A stretch of 6,869 bases of DNA from an uncultured Zetaproteobacteria bacterium (GTDB lineage: Bacteria > Pseudomonadota > Zetaproteobacteria > Mariprofundales > Mariprofundaceae), in the NCBI GenBank assembly GCA_913056285.1, contig CAJXNE010000112.1:1-6869 (forward strand). Direction: 5' to 3'. Under the pieces are notes generated by a model, which was given only the letters and a program-made list of their open reading frames with translations, was not told the origin of the DNA and made no database searches. The translations under genes and the position numbers were made by a program. Position 1 is the stretch's first letter; each line of letters opens with the position of its first letter. This document shows, piece after piece, positions 1 to 6,730 of the stretch.

Positions 1-1
1 T

Positions 2-649
2 TCAGTCTTTGCCGCAGGGCGCACAGATGCAGGCGTGCATGCCGAAGCCATGCTGGCGCATGCCGATGTGAGCTCCGCTCGTTGGCAACGTTCATACAAA
101 GCCTATCTCCATGGTTGTAATAGTTTATTGCCGGATGCGATTCGGGTGATTGGCGTGCGCGCGGTGGCAGCGGATTTTCATGCCCGTTTTGATTGCCGGG
201 AACGCATGTATCGTTATCAGATATGGAATCGGAATACGGCATCGGCGTTGCAACAATGGCGGCATTGGTGGATGCCCAGAAAGCTGGATGTGGAGAGTAT
301 GCGAGCAGCAGCAGCATGTTGCACAGGTTGTTTTGATTTCAGCGCTTTCAGGGCTGCAGGATGTCAGGCTTCCAGTGCAACGCGAACCATTAAAACGCTG
401 ACCATTGAACAGCGGGGGCGCTGTATCAATATTTCAGTCTCTGCCGATGCATTTTTGTATCATATGGTTCGCAATCTGGTGGGTAATCTGGTTGAAGTCG
501 GGACAGGAAAACGTAGCCCTGAAGCATTCTCGGCATTATTGGAAAGTGGCGATAGAAGTAAGGGCGCAGCCACGGCGCCAGCGCATGGTTTGTATTTTAC
601 GAATGCCATCTATGACGATTTTAGTGCCACTGACCTGACCAAAACTTAA
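2..649 (+). CDS. truA: tRNA pseudouridine synthase A, 3' part (5' end outside window)
   Basis: TruA converts uridines 38-40 in the anticodon arm of many tRNAs to pseudouridine, in the cytoplasm. The reading frame is open from base 2 and gives 215 visible residues. The family signature GRTDAGVHA is read at bases 17-43; its Asp (bases 26-28) is the catalytic nucleophile. Further family blocks are DFSAFRAAGCQ in the middle, FLYHMVRNLVGNLVEVGTGK, and a C-terminal APAHGLYF segment. In E. coli TruA the catalytic Asp is residue 60 of 270. Here about 206 residues follow it, so only roughly 50 N-terminal residues are missing and the C terminus is complete. A GTG at base 35 lies inside the catalytic motif and is not the real start. 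The gene converges on the hybrid kinase gene, and the two stop codons overlap. I see no terminator hairpin at this end. Identity is secure. Confidence 0.96.
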   Translation, partial: SVFAAGRTDAGVHAEAMLAHADVSSARWQRSYKAYLHGCNSLLPDAIRVIGVRAVAADFHARFDCRERMYRYQIWNRNTASALQQWRHWWMPRKLDVESMRAAAACCTGCFDFSAFRAAGCQASSATRTIKTLTIEQRGRCINISVSADAFLYHMVRNLVGNLVEVGTGKRSPEAFSALLESGDRSKGAATAPAHGLYFTNAIYDDFSATDLTKT

Positions 650-2790
650 CCCGGATTTTCATTGCGCCCAATGGTATCAGCGATTGCCCGTTGGAATTTT
701 TTCATATTGACAGGTTTGTTCAACAACTTGACATCATAATTAATAGCGCGTTGCAACTGCCTGTCTTCTCCAAATGCGGTAATCATCAGAATTGGAATTG
801 TGGAGCCTGTTTTGCGGACCTGCTCAACCAGTTCAAGCCCATCCATGACCGGCATGCGAAAATCTGTAATGATCATATCAAAATGCTCTTCCTCATTCAA
901 AAACAACTTCAACGCCTGCTTGCCATTTTCCGCCATCACGGATGTGTGATGCAGTCGGGCCAGCATGGCCTGATGGATTTTGAGAATATCGGGAATATCA
1001 TCGACCAGTAGCACATGGCAACCGCCAGGGCTGCTAGCCAGTTGTGTTTTTTTCCACGTTGGATTTTGCTTGGTTCCGGTTTTCTGCCGAATCGTTTGTG
1101 AACCGGACTCGATGAGTGGCGGCAGATGAATGGTAAAGCGCGTTTCTTTACCGGGTGTGGAGTCGACCTCTATCTTGCCATGGTTGCGTTTGATAATGCG
1201 TTGTACCATGGATAGACCAAGTCCTGTTCCGCCTTCCCCGATTCTGGATGTCCAGAATGGTTTAAATATCTTGTCCATATCTTCGGCATTGATTCCAATG
1301 CCATTATCCGCAACTTTTATGCACATGCAGGGGTGCCCCTGTTGAGACAGGGGGTGTTTAAAATCACTGTTAATACGGACATGGATCTGGCCCTTTTCTT
1401 TTATGGCCTGCATGGCGTTATTCACAAGATTCATCAGAATTTGCTCGATTTCAACCATGCTGATGGCGACGTCGGGTAATGTCTCGTCAATTTGACATAC
1501 AAGTTTGATATGGGCTGGCATTTGCAGACGTGCCAACCCCATCAGATTTTCCAGGGGTTGCATGATCCGGCTGCCTTTGGTCGAGCCGGGAAGTTCATCT
1601 GTTTCACCGTTTTTGCTTAGCTTTAACAAATGCGTGATCAGCTCCGAGCCCCGGTCACCGGCTGCGATGATGGCATCCAGCTGTTTATTGACGGTCTTAT
1701 CCTGCGTGCCCATCTGCAACACTTCGGCATAACCAATCATATTGGTAAGCACATTGCGAAAATCATGCACGATACCGGCGACCATGGTTGTCATATAGCC
1801 TTGTCTGTGCATGGACTCAAATTCTTCCTGCATGGTTTCCCGCGCTGAAATATCCAGCATAAAACAAACACCCATCCAGCGATCATGCCAATGCATGCAA
1901 ATGGCAGTGCACATCAATTTAAGGATGTTGCCGGACTGATCTCTGCCTCTGATGTAGATATTTTGAGTTGAGGGTAATTGTTTGTCAGGGAGCCCCTTAA
2001 ACGTATCACGGCAGAAGGTGATCATTTCCTGACTGTCTTCCGGCAGAATGAATATATCTGCACATTCGCCAACAACACTGGTATGTTGATTCTGAAACAC
2101 CTCATTGATTGCGGCATTGGCATAGAGAATGCGAGGGATTTCCTGCTCATCCAACTCAAAGGTAAAAACAGGAAGCGGGCCCTTATTGAGTAAACTATAG
2201 GCATTTTGCTCTGCTTCTATGCGCCCTTTGACAGCCTTGTCAGCCCGTTTCCCAATCAGAAATACATAGAAAGGAATTGCCAGAAGTGATGCGATTTGCC
2301 AGAGCAGTAAGCTGTAATCAATCTCAGTCTGCAAATAAAAATGCGCGTAGAATATGATGGCCGACAAGCCAACGATACACATAGCCTGAGTATACAGTAA
2401 AAACGTATTACCGAATCTCAAGCCGTTACTAATGATCACCAGCAGCAGCATAAAAAACAATCCGCTACTATGGCCGCCGTCAATCAACATACTGAAACTG
2501 ACAATACCAATATCAAAAATCGGAAAAAACAGACAACGAAAAGCCGATAAAGGTGTTCGACGAATCATTGGAATGGATATCAGGTTAACCAAATAATAGA
2601 GCGAAGCGGCGACCAGAAAGGGGGTTCTATAGGCGCCGAAGTTCAGCGCATGCAACATCAGATACAACAAACCGGCACTGGCAAAGCCCAGACGTCCATA
2701 AGCCTGTGCAATCTGGGCGTCGGTGAGTGACTCGCCACTCATCCGGGCGTGTTTCAGCAACCAGTGTTCAACAATAAACTGCTGTGGCAT
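646..2790 (-). CDS. Membrane-bound hybrid sensor histidine kinase with C-terminal receiver domain
   Basis: This 714-residue inner-membrane hybrid kinase should sense a signal, autophosphorylate a histidine and pass the phosphate to its own receiver. About six hydrophobic helices span residues 30-180, followed by a PAS-like region (about 192-314). The HisKA H-box is GIVHDFRNVLTNMIGY with phospho-acceptor His342. The HATPase_c domain shows an N-box (LMNLVNNAMQAI, about 453-463), G1 DNGIGI (495-500), an F-box around FKPFW (509-513) and G2 GEGGTGLGL (518-526). The receiver has the acidic pair Asp597/Asp598, phospho-acceptor Asp643, Thr671 and Lys692-Pro693, all intact. No Hpt domain is present. 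I chose the ATG at 2790 because a strong GGAGGGG ribosome site sits just upstream. The frame stays open to 3198, but that would overlap the divergent suhB-type gene and lacks a ribosome site. The multi-helix input domain is loosely like RpfC-type kinases, but this is a weak resemblance. The signal and partner are unknown. Confidence 0.93.
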   Translation of the reverse strand: MPQQFIVEHWLLKHARMSGESLTDAQIAQAYGRLGFASAGLLYLMLHALNFGAYRTPFLVAASLYYLVNLISIPMIRRTPLSAFRCLFFPIFDIGIVSFSMLIDGGHSSGLFFMLLLVIISNGLRFGNTFLLYTQAMCIVGLSAIIFYAHFYLQTEIDYSLLLWQIASLLAIPFYVFLIGKRADKAVKGRIEAEQNAYSLLNKGPLPVFTFELDEQEIPRILYANAAINEVFQNQHTSVVGECADIFILPEDSQEMITFCRDTFKGLPDKQLPSTQNIYIRGRDQSGNILKLMCTAICMHWHDRWMGVCFMLDISARETMQEEFESMHRQGYMTTMVAGIVHDFRNVLTNMIGYAEVLQMGTQDKTVNKQLDAIIAAGDRGSELITHLLKLSKNGETDELPGSTKGSRIMQPLENLMGLARLQMPAHIKLVCQIDETLPDVAISMVEIEQILMNLVNNAMQAIKEKGQIHVRINSDFKHPLSQQGHPCMCIKVADNGIGINAEDMDKIFKPFWTSRIGEGGTGLGLSMVQRIIKRNHGKIEVDSTPGKETRFTIHLPPLIESGSQTIRQKTGTKQNPTWKKTQLASSPGGCHVLLVDDIPDILKIHQAMLARLHHTSVMAENGKQALKLFLNEEEHFDMIITDFRMPVMDGLELVEQVRKTGSTIPILMITAFGEDRQLQRAINYDVKLLNKPVNMKKFQRAIADTIGRNENPG

Positions 2791-2792
2791 AT

Positions 2793-2799
2793 CCCCTCC
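2793..2799 (-). promoter_or_regulatory. Ribosome binding site deciding the hybrid kinase start
   Basis: Read on the reverse strand, these bases are GGAGGGG, two bases before the ATG at 2790; the GGAGG core lies four bases away. No comparable site precedes the in-frame ATG at 2847 or the longer open frame. It therefore supports the 714-residue product over longer versions. Confidence 0.8.
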
Positions 2800-2872
2800 A
2801 TAGCAGAAGGACACCCTCCCGTTATGCTCATCCAGCAGCTTATCCATGCGACAACATGGCGTCCAGCTACAA

Positions 2873-2890
2873 GCATATTCTGAGATATGC
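2873..2890. repeat. 18-bp dyad GCATAT-N6-ATATGC in the divergent intergenic region
   Basis: A perfect 6-bp inverted repeat with a 6-base spacer lies between the kinase and the suhB-type gene, 83-100 bp upstream of the kinase ATG and about 40 bp upstream of the suhB extended -10 element. Size and spacing resemble a binding site for a dimeric regulator. The arms are AT-rich and short, so chance is a real alternative. No matching regulator gene is in the window. Confidence 0.35.
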
Positions 2891-2928
2891 CGTGACCGAG
2901 AGTCATTCGTACTTTTCCTGTCACAATG

Positions 2929-2937
2929 TGATAGAAT
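2929..2937 (+). promoter_or_regulatory. Predicted extended -10 promoter of the suhB-type gene
   Basis: The sequence TGATAGAAT fits the extended -10 pattern TGnTATAAT with one mismatch. No good -35 hexamer is seen 16-18 bp upstream, as is usual for extended -10 promoters. The predicted start is near 2944, giving a leader of about 50 nt before the ATG at 2995. It partly overlaps the small palindrome TCACAATGTGA at 2921-2931. This is a sequence-based prediction only. Confidence 0.5.
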
Positions 2938-2953
2938 TACCCGCATTATTTTT

Positions 2954-2979
2954 CCCGGTTGATGGACTGTCCGGGTTTT
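2954..2979 (+). other. Short GC hairpin with T-tract in the suhB leader
   Basis: CCCGG (2954-2958) can pair with CCGGG (2971-2975) across a 12-base loop, and four T residues follow directly. It lies between the predicted promoter and the ribosome site AGGAG (2984-2988). It could be a weak attenuator or a chance structure. The stem is only 5 bp and the loop is long, so efficient termination is doubtful. Confidence 0.25.
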
Positions 2980-2994
2980 CCTCAGGAGTAGAAT

Positions 2995-3765
2995 ATGTTG
3001 TATGTTGCCGTCCGGGCTGCAAGAAGGGCAGGGGATATGATTGCCCGCGCTTATGATGAGCGGGATGATCTCAAGATCACCCGGAAATCCGACCGGGATT
3101 ATGTTACCGAAGTGGATCAGCGCGCCGAGTCGTTGATTGTCAGAGAAATTGCTCACCATTATCCGGATCACGGCATTGTCGCCGAGGAATCGGAGCAACG
3201 CATCAATCCTGATGCATCAATACAGTGGTATATCGACCCGCTCGATGGCACTACGAACTTTATCCATGGTTATCCGCACTTTGCAGTATCCATTGCAGCT
3301 TTTAAAAACGGCAAGCCGATGCTGGCCGTGATTCATGACCCTATCCGCGATGAAACATTCGAGGCACGCAATGGCGGCGGCGCTTTTCTGAATCGTAGAC
3401 GTTTACGTGTGACGGATGAAAAGCGTCTGGATCATGCTCTTTTTGCTTCCGGCATCGCTGCCTACCGGCGCGATTCAATGGATGTATTTCAGACACGTAT
3501 GGACGCCTGTATGCGCGCCATGGATGGTTATCGACGCGGCGGTTCGGCAGCGCTTGATCTGGCATACGTCGCTGCTGGCCGCTTGGATGTATATTGGGAA
3601 GCAGGCTTGCAGCCGTGGGATATTGCGGCGGGTTTGTTGCTGGTTCAGGAAGCAGGTGGGCTGGCAACCGCTCTGAATGGTGCCAGTATTGAACTGGAAA
3701 AAGGGGATGTGCTAGCGGCAAATCCACATCTACATCCGAAACTGATACGGTTGTTGAGAATGTGA
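2995..3765 (+). CDS. suhB: Inositol-1-monophosphatase family protein, SuhB-type
   Basis: This 256-residue protein belongs to the Mg2+-dependent, Li+-sensitive inositol monophosphatase family, which removes phosphate from myo-inositol 1-phosphate and similar sugar phosphates. The family signatures are present: DYVTEVDQRAE (35-45), GIVAEESE (60-67), the core WYIDPLDGTTNFIHG (78-92), and the C-terminal WDIAAG (208-213). Predicted metal ligands are Glu64, Asp81, Asp84 and Asp209, each three less than the E. coli SuhB numbers (67, 84, 87, 212). GGSAALDLAYVAAGRLDVYWE (182-202) and the opening MLYVAVRAARRAG are also SuhB-like. E. coli SuhB additionally takes part in rRNA antitermination; whether this protein does is inference. 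The ATG has AGGAG six bases upstream. Its TGA lies inside the inverted repeat shared with lptG. Family assignment is firm; exact substrate is not shown by sequence. Confidence 0.93.
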   Translation: MLYVAVRAARRAGDMIARAYDERDDLKITRKSDRDYVTEVDQRAESLIVREIAHHYPDHGIVAEESEQRINPDASIQWYIDPLDGTTNFIHGYPHFAVSIAAFKNGKPMLAVIHDPIRDETFEARNGGGAFLNRRRLRVTDEKRLDHALFASGIAAYRRDSMDVFQTRMDACMRAMDGYRRGGSAALDLAYVAAGRLDVYWEAGLQPWDIAAGLLLVQEAGGLATALNGASIELEKGDVLAANPHLHPKLIRLLRM

Positions 3766-3782
3766 AGGTCAGTGACCTTCAC
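3762..3782. terminator. Perfect inverted repeat at the suhB/lptG convergence, probable bidirectional terminator
   Basis: GTGAAGGTCA (3762-3771) is followed by one base and then its exact reverse complement TGACCTTCAC (3773-3782). As RNA it would form an 8-bp stem with a 5-base loop from either strand. The suhB stop (3763-3765) and the lptG stop (3769-3771, reverse) both lie in the left arm. The T-tract is weak in the forward direction (GTTT) and absent in the reverse, so it may rely on Rho or act mainly as a 3'-end stabiliser. Confidence 0.6.
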
Positions 3783-4827
3783 GTTTAAGCAGCAGAAACA
3801 GGGCTAATCCGCCGAAGACGAGGCTGGGTAACCAGGCGGCAAATGCCGCCGGCAAATGATCGCTGCTGGCCAACAGGCTTCCAGCGTTGCCAACAATATA
3901 AAATGCCAGTCCCAACGAAATGGTTAGCACTAGCCCCCATGATGTACGGCTGTTGCGATCTCCCGTGCCAATGCAAAGCGCGGCAGCAAGAATAACCATT
4001 AGCAGACAGGCAAATGGTGCAGAAAATTTCCGGTGCATAGCATAGACATAACCTCCGGCGCTTAAGCCAGCATGTTGGAGATCTTGGATATAATGGCGCA
4101 ATTGGAAGAAATCCATATGTCTGGGGCGAGGTAATTCGCTTGTTTCAGGGCCGCTTGCCGAGGTGATAGTCAGTTCATCATGTTGTTCAAATTTCATACC
4201 CTCATGGCTGGAGGGGGTACTGATATTTACGTCATGCAAATGCCATGCGCCTGATTGATAACTGGCCAGAGAGCTGTCAATGCGACGAACCCAGTCACCC
4301 TTCACTCCGGTTTCTATCATGGTCAGGGAAAATTGATGATTACCGAGCGGCGTTAATCGAAAAAATCTATGCCCGTCTTTTAGCCACTGGACGCCCTGTT
4401 TGATTTGCTGTTTGTGCTGGATATTGACCCGTTCAATGGAGTCCAGTCGCTGGTTGGTAACCGGCGTCACCCATTCGCCGATGGCGAAACTCAGGCCTGC
4501 TGCCAGCACGGCGACAGTAAGTAGCGGGGAAAGTACCTTGTTGATGCCAAGCCCCGCTGCGCGGATGGCGACCATTTCCTGATGGCGCGAAATTTCAATC
4601 AGGTAAACACTGGCACCGATAAGTACGATAATGGGCATGAATTCCGATATCATAAACGGTATTTTCAGCAGCATATATTCGAGCATCAAGTGTGTGGTCA
4701 GCCCATGGCCCAGGTAACGGGCTTTATCGAATGATTCGATAATAACATACACGGCGAGCAGCGTAGCCATCATCATCAATGAGCGGCTTAAACAACCGGA
4801 AAAAATCCATCTGAAAATTACAGGCAT
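3769..4827 (-). CDS. lptG: LPS export ABC transporter permease LptG
   Basis: LptG is an inner-membrane permease that pairs with LptF and the ATPase LptB to extract lipopolysaccharide and push it along the LptCAD bridge. The product has 352 residues (E. coli LptG has 360) with the expected plan. Three N-terminal helices lie at about 13-32, 57-78 and 99-119. A periplasmic domain spans about 121-265, and three C-terminal helices lie at about 269-287, 295-313 and 328-347. The cytoplasmic coupling segment is ISRHQEMVAIRAAGLG (79-94). AIGEWVTP (115-122) and the closing LPSLVFGGLALFLLLKR match the E. coli LptG pattern. It starts 59 bp after hpnD on the same strand and may be co-transcribed with it; no clear ribosome site or promoter precedes the ATG. 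The usual upstream partner lptF is absent here. LptF is the main alternative name, but the motifs favour LptG. Confidence 0.92.
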   Translation of the reverse strand: MPVIFRWIFSGCLSRSLMMMATLLAVYVIIESFDKARYLGHGLTTHLMLEYMLLKIPFMISEFMPIIVLIGASVYLIEISRHQEMVAIRAAGLGINKVLSPLLTVAVLAAGLSFAIGEWVTPVTNQRLDSIERVNIQHKQQIKQGVQWLKDGHRFFRLTPLGNHQFSLTMIETGVKGDWVRRIDSSLASYQSGAWHLHDVNISTPSSHEGMKFEQHDELTITSASGPETSELPRPRHMDFFQLRHYIQDLQHAGLSAGGYVYAMHRKFSAPFACLLMVILAAALCIGTGDRNSRTSWGLVLTISLGLAFYIVGNAGSLLASSDHLPAAFAAWLPSLVFGGLALFLLLKREGH

Positions 4828-4886
4828 GCGGTGAGTCTAGGTAGCACGGCAGAGTAGGGGAAGCACGGCTAATGCCTGAGCTTGGG

Positions 4887-5762
4887 TTAAAACCGGAGTT
4901 TTAGCGGCAGGTTTTTTTTGACAGCCTTTTGTTCATAGCGCCAGGCACGCCAGGCGATCCATATTTTTTTTAACGGCAACATATGAACCGGGTGCTGCCA
5001 GACATCGAACTCAACATCTCTGAGTTGTTGCAAATAGGCATAATAAATCGATCCCATCACGATCGATGGCCTGAGACTGACACGATCTTCATCGGGCAGG
5101 TTGCCCAATGCCTGTTGATAAGCGGCTTCCGCTTTGTCGGCGTAGGCGCTTAACATTTGCCGCATACCATCATTGCAATCGCCAGCCTTGAAGGCCTGAT
5201 CCGGGATATGATGACGAATCCGATCTTCCTGCGGCAAATAAATGCGCCCGATGCGTGCATCTTCAGCGACATCACGCAGAATATTGGTCAATTGCAGCGC
5301 TTCACCAAGCGAGGTGGCGAAATGCCGGGATTTTCGGTTGCTGTAGCCGAAAATCTCAATACTCAGCAAGCCAACTACGCCGGCCACACGATACATGTAG
5401 AGTGACAAATCCGACGACTTCAATATCGGTTTACGCATCACATCCATCAGCATGCCATCGAGAATTTCGACCAGCAGTTCTTCATCAATCGGAAAATGTT
5501 CTTTGGCCCAGCATAGTTCTCTGCCGACCGGGTGCTGCGCTTTGCCGGCAAAAGCCCGGCCCACTTCTTCACGCCAGAATGCAAGCTTGGGTAGCGCTAC
5601 ATCCTGTTCCCTGATTTCATCAGCAATATCATCGACTTCACGGCAAAAAGCGTAGAGCGCCATAATGGCCCGGCGCTGATCTTCGGGTAAAAACAGAAAG
5701 GCATAAAAGAATGAGGAACCGGAACCACGGGTTTTGTCGCGGCAGTATTGTTCAGGATTCAT
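4887..5762 (-). CDS. hpnD: Presqualene diphosphate synthase HpnD
   Basis: HpnD condenses two farnesyl diphosphates to presqualene diphosphate, the first step of the bacterial HpnCDE route to squalene. The 291-residue protein is a typical all-helical squalene/phytoene synthase family member. The first Asp-rich motif is DDIAD (44-48) in the context YAFCREVDDIADE; the second is NILRDVAEDARIGRIYLP (160-177). SGSSFFYAFLFLP (14-26) near the N terminus and YRVAGVVG (124-131) are also family marks. The combination SGSSF plus RDVAEDARxGRIYLP separates HpnD from HpnC. The ATG lies inside the 3' end of hpnC (11-nt overlap) with no strong ribosome site, which points to translational coupling. A phytoene synthase could look similar, but the paired hpnC and the motif details favour HpnD. 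Confidence 0.93.
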   Translation of the reverse strand: MNPEQYCRDKTRGSGSSFFYAFLFLPEDQRRAIMALYAFCREVDDIADEIREQDVALPKLAFWREEVGRAFAGKAQHPVGRELCWAKEHFPIDEELLVEILDGMLMDVMRKPILKSSDLSLYMYRVAGVVGLLSIEIFGYSNRKSRHFATSLGEALQLTNILRDVAEDARIGRIYLPQEDRIRHHIPDQAFKAGDCNDGMRQMLSAYADKAEAAYQQALGNLPDEDRVSLRPSIVMGSIYYAYLQQLRDVEFDVWQHPVHMLPLKKIWIAWRAWRYEQKAVKKNLPLKLRF

Positions 5763-6633
5763 GGCTGTTCGATCCGGGCGGAAACAGGGTGTCTTTTAAT
5801 ATCGGAAATATTAACCGCATCCATTCCGATTTATTCAAAGATGTACGCCCAGTCAACGGATCTGGCGATTGCTCTACCTTGTTCAGCATGCGTCGGCCGC
5901 CATGCAATGTGGCCGCTATCTGCAAACGCAACCGAAAGGGAATCATGCAGAGCAGGGGGGCGCCATCATCCAGTATTTGCCGCGTATCTTTGATAGCTCT
6001 GAGCAGTGCAGGGCGAAAGGCTTCGGAATGAACATCGTTATCCAGCAGTTGTTGGCCGCTGAGGTCAGCCTCCTTCAGCCAGCATTCCGGCATATAACAT
6101 CGGCCGTTCGGCAAATCGATGCTCAAATCCTGCCAGAAGTTAATCAGTTGTAGGGCCGAGCAAATTTTATCAGAATAATAGACTGCATCGGCATGGTTTA
6201 TACCGTGCAATTGCAGCATTAACCGACCGACAGGATTGGCCGAGTGTTTGCAGTAAAATAACAACTCATCCAGTGTCGCATAAGCGTGGATGCTGACGTC
6301 CATGCGAAAGGCGATCAACAGCTTATCGAGTTCTTCGATATCGAGTTTGTGCGTGCGAATGGCATCGCCAAGGGCCAGAAAAACAGGCTGGTGGATAGCA
6401 TCATCATGCTCGCAGCGCTCTAATAATGTCTCCCACGCATCGAGTTGTTTAAGTCTGGTTTCAGGATAGGCATTACCCTCATCGGCCAGATCATCGGCAT
6501 GCCGGGCAAAGGCGTAAATAGCGGCTACGGCAGGGCGCAAGTCAGCCTGCAACAGCTTTGAAGCTGTCGGGAAATTTTCATAATGGTTTTGTGCGATATC
6601 CAGACAATATTGATAGGCTTCTGTTAACGCCAT
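5752..6633 (-). CDS. hpnC: Hydroxysqualene synthase HpnC
   Basis: HpnC converts presqualene diphosphate to hydroxysqualene, the second step of the HpnCDE squalene pathway. The product has 293 residues from this start. HpnC marks are HYENFPTAS (near 17-25), FARHADDLADEG with Asp47, Asp48 and Asp51, and the second motif NFWQDLSIDLPNGRCYMPE (from Asn165, with Asp169 and Asp173). NFWQDL in place of the HpnD-type NILRDV is diagnostic of HpnC. The start is uncertain: the ATG at 6633 places the N terminus (MALTEAYQYC) where I expect it for the family, but an in-frame ATG at 6657 would add eight residues, and neither has a clear ribosome site. The open frame up to 6834 would run into the divergent flavoprotein gene and is unlikely. 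It is first in the hpnC-hpnD-lptG block and overlaps hpnD by 11 nt. Confidence 0.92.
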   Translation of the reverse strand: MALTEAYQYCLDIAQNHYENFPTASKLLQADLRPAVAAIYAFARHADDLADEGNAYPETRLKQLDAWETLLERCEHDDAIHQPVFLALGDAIRTHKLDIEELDKLLIAFRMDVSIHAYATLDELLFYCKHSANPVGRLMLQLHGINHADAVYYSDKICSALQLINFWQDLSIDLPNGRCYMPECWLKEADLSGQQLLDNDVHSEAFRPALLRAIKDTRQILDDGAPLLCMIPFRLRLQIAATLHGGRRMLNKVEQSPDPLTGRTSLNKSEWMRLIFPILKDTLFPPGSNSHES

Positions 6634-6730
6634 GGATTGTTCATTTGCAGCTTGCATGGCGGCATGGTGGCGATGCAGAATCGTTTGCGCAACTGCGAAT
6701 GCATATGATTTTTCAGGGAGTATCAGTGTA

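Noticed and set aside
2791..3198. Upstream extension of the hybrid kinase reading frame (136 extra residues)
   Set aside because: It would overlap the suhB-type gene by about 200 bp, its translation has no domain or helix pattern, and the strong ribosome site supports the start at 2790.
3341..3727. Reverse-strand open frame of 128 codons inside suhB
   Set aside because: It is entirely antisense to a well-supported gene and its translation shows no recognisable motif or composition of a real protein.
4843..4869. Direct repeat AGCACGGC twice, 19 bp apart, between hpnD and lptG
   Set aside because: Only eight bases long with no promoter nearby; too short to separate from chance.
4888..4903. 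6-bp stem with a UCCG loop at the hpnD stop codon
   Set aside because: The stem is mostly A-U and no T-tract follows in the direction of transcription, so it is not a credible intrinsic terminator.
5255..5614. Forward open frame of 119 codons antisense to hpnD
   Set aside because: It lies opposite conserved catalytic motifs of hpnD, which explain the open frame; no ribosome site or protein-like pattern was seen.
6685..6692. Palindrome TTGCGCAA between hpnC and the flavoprotein gene
   Set aside because: An 8-bp palindrome without extended symmetry is expected by chance and has no other support.
6704..6709. TATGAT as a -10 element for the flavoprotein gene
   Set aside because: No -35 hexamer at proper spacing, and the implied start would leave a leader that barely includes the ribosome site.
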